Assembly: GCF_001949145.1 (NCBI RefSeq)
Contig: NW_019091391.1
Coordinates: forward strand, 1,415,303-1,479,302
DNA length: 64,000 bases
Direction of reading: 5' to 3'
Source: Acanthaster planci
Taxonomy: Eukaryota > Echinodermata > Asteroidea > Valvatida > Acanthasteridae
Below, one piece after another: positions 58,181-64,000 of this stretch; within the stretch, counting starts at the first letter, position 1; every line of letters starts with the position of its first letter. The notes below the pieces were generated by a model. It was not told where the DNA came from, did no database searches, and was given only the letters and a program-made list of their open reading frames with translations. The position numbers were made by a program, and so were the translations under genes.

Positions 58181-60957
58181 TTATCCTGAAAGCGATATCT
58201 CAGGTGGTCTAACAGCCAGCCACGCTGCGATCTTGGGGTTGGCGGCGATCCGTCTCTTGAGGGCGTCCAGCTTGGGGAACTTCTCCAACGAGTTGGCACC
58301 CTTTGACAAGACATTCACGAAGTCCACCGCGGTGAAGAAGAAAAGATCGGCGGCAGTGATCTACAACGAAAAACAGGGATACTTACTGAATGTAACGATT
58401 ATTTCGATCACTTTGTCATATTCTGCAGTGCCCCCCAACACACGCAGCCTTTTAACAGTTTCCCAACATGGGGCGGGGGTACAAATCATAAATATTTTGC
58501 AGTCTTCAAGGCCTGTCTGTTCTTTTTAATTAATATTCCCAGCAGTTTTCAGTTCAGGCCAAGTTTGAGCGACGATTATAGATAACTCTCATTATTTCCA
58601 CTAATATCACTCGAACGAATGATGACTGGACCATCCAGTTGGTCATTTGGAAATCAGGCCCTGGGCATGGCTGCATCACTGGTTATAACAATAGCCTTTT
58701 TCGTAATTAAGAATTGAGTAAACCATTGAACAGAAAAAAGGAGACCATGTGAACGCAGCGACAATGGCAACCAATGACAACGTGCGAGTCGGCCGATTAC
58801 CATGCGAGTGGGACCGCCGCAGTGCGTGTATGCAGTGGTATTTGCAATCGGTCAGTGGTCGACCTGTAGTCATAACTGGGCTTGCCGCTTGCCCTCAATA
58901 AAACCCACCATGGGTTGAGGGACAGCAAACTCCACTGGATTGCTTTTGACCCAAAGATGGATAAATTGTCATTTCGTTTGAGCATAATAGGCCCGCAGAA
59001 AGCGTGCAGTTCCGTTGTCAGAGTCAAAGACGGAGGGAAAGAAACCCAAATATTGAAAACCCTAATCATTAAATCCTGTAGAGAATCTAGTCTGGTCTCC
59101 AGATCATAGTTATTAGTGTTTCCTAAATAGACTCTCGGAATAATCGGAGGTCAAGTATCATCCAAATTGAAAAATGGATCATTCGGAGACATACATGATC
59201 AATATTCCAATTACACTATATTGGAAAAGGGCAAATTTTACTACTTGACTTTGAAGTTAGAAAAGGGTTTAGACTTATTTGAACTTGCATAATGAAGCAT
59301 TACCGAGTTTCCAACGAAAAAATTCCCAGCTGGCTCCATCGTGAGTGATCGCTCCAATGTTGCGTAGACGAGTGGGACCGTTTCTTTCAAAAAGTGTGCA
59401 GCCCTTTCTGCCTAACAGATGAAAAAAAACACGCTTTAAATCAATTGTATAATGATACGTTCTTGCAACCAAACCAACCCGACCCAAACCAAGCAAACCA
59501 ATCCAATTCAATCCAATCCTGACCAATCCAAACCAAACCACACTGACTGAACCAGGCCAAACAAGTTAATCTAACCCACTTATTCTCAAGCCAAGCCAAA
59601 TAAAACTAAACCGACCTGACGTAAACCAACCCAACCCAATCCACCCCACCTTACCCTACTCTCTTTGGGCCCTTGAAAAACAATGTTAGCTTCTGCCCAG
59701 ATGTCCTCGACCACGTCCATAGCCTGGTTTATGAAGGCACACTCCAAGTTTGTCTTTCCTTGAAATCCTTGTTTAAAAAAAAGTAGAAAATTCATATTTA
59801 AAAGGCCCATGATCGATGTGTTTTCAATTCAATTGATGATCATTCGATTCGATCGATATGCTATCGATTGCAAATTTGTTTGGTGCAACTTTCTTTAACC
59901 TTTACAATTTCGCATGCCCTTTCTTACAAACGCTGGAGCTGCTGCTTTTGTCTTTACAGGAAAACGCTTATACTTTTGGAGTATCCTATTTTGAGAACCT
60001 ACAACTTGCACGTTGAAAAATGATATTTGAGAGAGGAAAATTCACCCAATGACTTAGTCATTAACAACGAAAATTATTTTTTGTTGCAGTATTTATTCAC
60101 TGCCATTGGGGGATTCCTCGCTGATTCAGAACTCTATTTTTTTTCTATAATGTTTTTGTTTCTTGAATGGATCACTTGAAAAAGTGGTACAAGATCACAA
60201 GAAAGATTTGGCTCGGTATTTCAGAAAGCCTGGTCGTTCAAGGATGGCACCATTGATTAGGCCGACCAACTCGGCTAAATGTGGTACAACCTTTATTTTT
60301 GGGAATGATCTGTCTAGACAGGCCTTGAAACTCACCGAATTCCTTGGCCAAATACCGCAGGATGGTTTTACTCTGGCACAGCATTTTTCCATCCACCTCC
60401 AGTGCAGGAGTTTGCTGGGTTGGATATTCTAAGGAAAGAAATCCACCTGATAATCCACACCTTTAAAGGATTACCTCGGCATTTAAAACTTAGTCTTATC
60501 ATAATTGCTTTATTGGATTGTGACGCGGGGGGGCTAATGTAGCTACTAGCAATGAGAAATCGGGAAATAATGCTGCCCTCCCCTCCAAAAAAACAGAGGA
60601 AGATTTGAAAGTGAGGTCTGGTAAATATTTAAGAATGACATTTACAAAGGAGATTTATAGGGGGCTATGCGGATTAATTCTTTTCAACGAGATGGGTAAG
60701 ATGCTGAAATTGAGTGCTCCGCCCAGCATCGGACAAACTCGGCCCGGTGGTGATTGGTAATGATACTGATTACGGCGATGCCGTGTCGCGTGGTCGTCCT
60801 AATAATGATTGGAAAACAACTCACTGTCTTTGATCTCCGGCCATTCTGAGAATGTGAAGTTCACCTCTTCGAATTCCACTCCAGCCAGCTTGAAAGCCAA
60901 CCGAATGCTCTCAGCGCGGCCCTGGGCTTTGTAGTAGTGAAGCACGTATTTGACCAT
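58181..60957 (-). CDS. Sigma-like glutathione S-transferase B
   Basis: Five exons: 60957-60825, 60428-60336, 59767-59655, 59411-59304 and 58360-58181. All phases agree (1,1,0,0), giving 208 residues with no internal stop. Residues 1 to about 78 form the thioredoxin-like glutathione-binding domain: MVKYVLHYYKAQGRAESIRL with Tyr8 as catalytic residue, EWPEIKD, PALEVDGKML, and CQSKTILRYLA with Q63-S64. The rest is the helical domain (CAFINQAMDVVEDIW, FLKETVPLVYATLE, GNFFVGNSITAADLFFF, LEKFPKLDALKRRIAANPKI) and ends WLAVRPPEISLSG. Intron positions are identical to GST-A. It is expected to be a cytosolic dimer conjugating glutathione to electrophiles; prostaglandin isomerase activity is possible for the class. 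The exact class (sigma) is my judgement from these motifs. Confidence 0.9.
59462..59645. repeat. Degenerate CCAAN-type low-complexity repeat in GST-B intron 3
   Basis: Repeated CCAACC, CCAAT, ACCAAA and CAATCC units across the intron, equivalent to the stretch in GST-A intron 3. The minus-strand open frames rich in Gly, Leu, Trp and Val here come only from this repeat. Confidence 0.75.
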
Positions 60958-61049
60958 GGCGAGAACCGTGTAGTACACTCCCGCACCCCCGCTATGTCAG
61001 AGCTCGACTGCAAGCCGGGCAGTGTCAACGGCACAGCCTAACGAGCACA

Positions 61050-63779
61050 AGTGCAATGCCATTATCTAGAGCAGTATCGGCTAAGTAAAGCAACCATGAT
61101 AACTGCAGGTCATCATCCTCTTGACTTTTCCCGCATCAAGGCCTAGTTGGATGTAAAGAAAAGACAGTGCACTTACAAATTGCATTTGTTAAAATAAAAC
61201 CATGTGTGAGTCTGAAAGATGCAACTGCCCCACAATTTAACTTTGAAATGGGATCATGTTAATTCTTAAGTTTTATTCGAATGAACCAGAAGTTACTAAA
61301 TTCTAGTCCAAGGGATTGGAGTTGATAAAACTCAGCTCGTTTCCGCACTGTGGTTAAAAATCTGACCTAGGTAATATTTCATCGTGGCGTGCTAAATGCG
61401 ATTATTTATAATATCCCGAAGGTCTCTTCGAAAATCAACAAAAGCCTGTGGAGATTCTATACATGGAATAGGTCTTGCAGCGTCGATCTGAATGAAACCT
61501 AGAGACGGACAATCAGCCTGAAGTTGTTTTGTTCCTCACGGGGTCAATTTTGCGGAATCTAAGGCCTAAATGAAAAGGTAACCACACACGGAGAAGGTTC
61601 CATAAGGGTTGCAGCGACCTAATTCAGGCCCCATCGAGAATAGTGTAAAATCAACAACGTTCAGGGTCACAATAATATGCAAGCCGACATTACTCAAGCT
61701 TTAATAATTGCCTTGACGCTACTCTTTTCATTTCTTTTCAATTTTGATGGGTGAGCCGATTGCATATTTCTTTTTTAATTATTCACGCAAAACAAAATTC
61801 ACCCTCGAAAACTGAAAGTTCCCGAGCCAGCTTGCAGCCCCGGCAATTTCGAATGGCTTCCCCCTACTTTCTGTGGCACGGGGGACAGTTTTCCATCGGT
61901 AATTTTGTCAATTCTGCCCTCGGATGGAAGGCCCGAAACCCTCAGCAGAAATCAGTTCATCGCACACTCTAATGCGATCACGGTAACCTTTCCCCAAGGT
62001 GTTGAGCAGTGCACCCCCAATTACCTGCTCGGGAAACAACGTGAAAATAATAAAGAATATTGATGGTAAGCTTGTCGGTTATACATTCAGATAAATAGCT
62101 GTGTCTTCAACTGGATTGGTTGCTAATAAGTGGCTTAAACATTGTATTTTTCTGGCCGTATCAATGAACGTAATCGAAACGTTACGAAATATCTGTGTCA
62201 AGCACGTAGCAGCCAACATGTACACATATTTATTGCCGTAAGTGGCTGGGAATGAGAGCACACTGGCTTGGGTGGTTTCTCTTGGTTTCTTCGCTGATCC
62301 TGGTCCTCAAATTACAACACAACTCAAGCATCTGAGGAGTGAAGACCGGATAAATATTCGGATGAGAATTACAGTTACCGCAAGTATTGGGAGCTGTTGA
62401 GGTATTCTTTTGAGTGGTACACACCCTCACCTAAAGGTGGAGTTCACACCCCCTCCTTGAAAGTAGCCGACCCGCCCCTGTTCCGTGACAATACCACAAG
62501 GGCAAGGGCTATATGGTCGTTTTTTATAAGGGGAGGTTAAAAACATGAGTCCTTCGGGTGTCATTTTCAAAACACGGGATAATTGACTTTCATTTATTTA
62601 TCTATCATCTTCAGATAGAACCTTCTGTCGGGGATGCACGATTTTTCAGTCACAAAACCTTACATTAGTTTTTTTTTTCTTTTAATAAATACGGAAGTTG
62701 CTTTCACCACGTGCTAACATACAAAACTGTAATATTACATCTAACAGGGATTTTACAAGAAACAAAATTCTAAAGGAACACCTTCTAAAAATTGAACAAA
62801 TAAACAACTTATAAATGCTAATTAATTAAGCAACTATGCTAAAAAAAATATTTTAAAAAACTACAAGGATTGTCTTCCCTCATCCCTCGTATATTTCCCG
62901 TCGCAACTACAGCTATTTTAACAAACGAAAAGGGGCAGGCCCCAAACTTTATACAGCAAATTGTTTTTTTTCTTTTGTAGTTTTATAGATTTTACTTGGC
63001 GACAACCAACCTAACAGTTCTTGTTTACTTCATCCACAATGGCACAGATCAACCCGAATTGACCCACTTTCTTTCGTTACTTCATAATGAGATGGGGCTA
63101 CATATCCCCCATACTTTAGAATCATCATCCATTCGTGAAGAGAAAAGGTTAAGGTGGATTGTAAGGAGGTTTCTGGACTCCAAACAGCCACAGTGTACCC
63201 ACCAGCACTCAGAAAAGGGAGAACAATCAAACATAACCATAAATATGTTGTTTTAAAGATTCTGGAGAAATAATAGGGCCTACATGTTACAGATGTACAT
63301 GGGTATCGTGAGCATCACCCTCGTCATCATATCGATGGCACATCATGACAGCCCCCCCCCCATTTTCAATGGCCGGGCAAGTAGTCCCTCTACGATACCC
63401 CACCGCCCCAATTTCCGGAACGGATAATTTATGTGCAACTACTGCTGAAATCAAATGAGCATTTTGAGGCAAGATTACTGCCATGCAAAGGTGGCTTTTC
63501 TACAAACGTTGGCGGCCAAAACGAAATGGAGGTGTTTGTAAACAATGACAACACTCAACAGAAGTTTCGTTGAAACGATCAACGATAAATTCAAATGCAG
63601 GAAAGCAATTGATCGCGGCTAATTAGTTGGTCTAAACAAAAAGAACAAGCTTAAGCTAATATTCAAAACTTTGCGGGTCATGGTAAACGAGTGTAGAGGC
63701 ATATTCAACAGAACCCGTGATTTGGAGAAAACGCACCAGGGCGTCGTCGCATCTATGGTCACAGACGGGCGAATCTACT
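61050..63779. other. Spacer between GST-B and GST-C
   Basis: Contains the 5' flank of GST-B (61.0-61.6 kb, alike in block A) and the 3' flank of GST-C. No other gene is supported. Very AT-rich near 62.65-62.87 kb. A run of nine C lies near 63352. Confidence 0.45.
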
Positions 63780-63962
63780 TTATATTTCCTTAAAAGTAGC
63801 TTCGGGCGGTCTGACATCCAGCCAAGCCGCAATCTTGGGGTTGGCGGCGATCCGTCTCTTGAGGGCGTCCAGCTTGGGGAACTTCTCCAACGAGTTAGCG
63901 CCCTTTGACATGACATCCACGAAGTCGATCGCGGTGAAAAAGAAGAGATCAGCGGCAGTGAT
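63780..63962 (-). CDS. Glutathione S-transferase C, last exon only (gene continues beyond window)
   Basis: An exon of 61 codons including TAA, preceded by the acceptor catcgcttag. It begins ITAADLFFFTAIDFVDVMSK and contains LEKFPKLDALKRRIAANPKI and AAWLDVRPPEATFKEI. It is close to exon 5 of GST-A and GST-B but has a different C-terminal ten residues (ATFKEI instead of VSLSG/ISLSG). The upstream exons would lie past 64000 on the same strand. The frame is open, so the gene is probably functional. Confidence 0.85.
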   Translation of the reverse strand: MTAADLFFFTAIDFVDVMSKGANSLEKFPKLDALKRRIAANPKIAAWLDVRPPEATFKEI

Positions 63963-64000
63963 CTAAGCGATGGAACAACAAAAACATGTTTTGTCGATTT

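Larger units (their letters stand above)
57935..63962 (-). repeat. Segmental duplication block B (GST array)
   Basis: Counterpart of block A: a GST gene plus its 5' spacer plus the last exon of the next upstream GST. Exons are most alike; introns and spacers align with many small gaps, so the duplication is not recent. Confidence 0.8.

Noticed and set aside
59275-59541. Gly/Leu/Trp-rich frame in GST-B intron 3
   Set aside because: It is produced by the CCAAN low-complexity repeat and has no independent support.
1-64000. CRISPR arrays, operons, ribosome binding sites
   Set aside because: The window is eukaryotic; no regularly spaced repeat-spacer array or bacterial gene organisation is present.

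Overview
This is a nuclear genome window from an animal. The genes are intron-rich with GT/AG splice sites, intergenic DNA is long and AT-rich, tRNA-derived SINEs and a MITE are present, and core promoters carry TATA boxes. The gene content (a transmembrane EGF/neuregulin-type ligand, a sigma-like glutathione S-transferase array, CYSTM1-like tail-anchored proteins) suits a marine invertebrate deuterostome. An echinoderm such as a sea star is my best guess, but that is inference from style and content, not from a diagnostic marker.

Layout. (1) About 2.0-17.0 kb, minus strand: one six-exon gene whose exon phases all agree. It encodes a 405-residue type I membrane protein: signal peptide, a beta-rich domain resembling NTR/agrin-NtA folds, one EGF domain with ErbB-ligand spacing, a transmembrane helix and a 113-residue cytoplasmic tail. 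The EGF domain is split by an intron between its 4th and 5th cysteines, as in vertebrate ErbB ligands. The 9.9-kb first intron holds a second TATA promoter and a phase-compatible alternative first exon at 9.6-10.0 kb. (2) About 17-34.4 kb: no convincing gene; repeats and a few hairpins. (3) 34.8-36.2 kb, minus strand: a single-exon 455-residue disordered basic protein with a cysteine-rich tail, unrecognised. (4) 38.4-51.1 kb, plus strand: four small CYSTM-type genes in tandem, each with an intron acceptor just upstream of its single coding exon. Their variable N-termini differ sharply (His/Asp-rich, Gly-Tyr-Pro-Gln minisatellite, poly-Cys). (5) 51.7-64.0 kb, minus strand: a segmentally duplicated GST array. 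GST-A (51.98-54.53 kb) has a premature stop, an orphan GST last-exon relic lies at 56.8 kb, GST-B (58.18-60.96 kb) is intact, and the last exon of a third gene, GST-C, runs off the end of the window.

The clusters have separate probable roles. The EGF ligand would act in receptor tyrosine kinase signalling. The CYSTM proteins are probably membrane-anchored, possibly metal- or stress-related. The GSTs would conjugate or isomerise glutathione substrates. CYSTM and GST families are both linked to stress and xenobiotic responses elsewhere, but nothing here shows joint regulation. All gene models come from reading splice sites and frames by eye; no alignment or transcript evidence was available.
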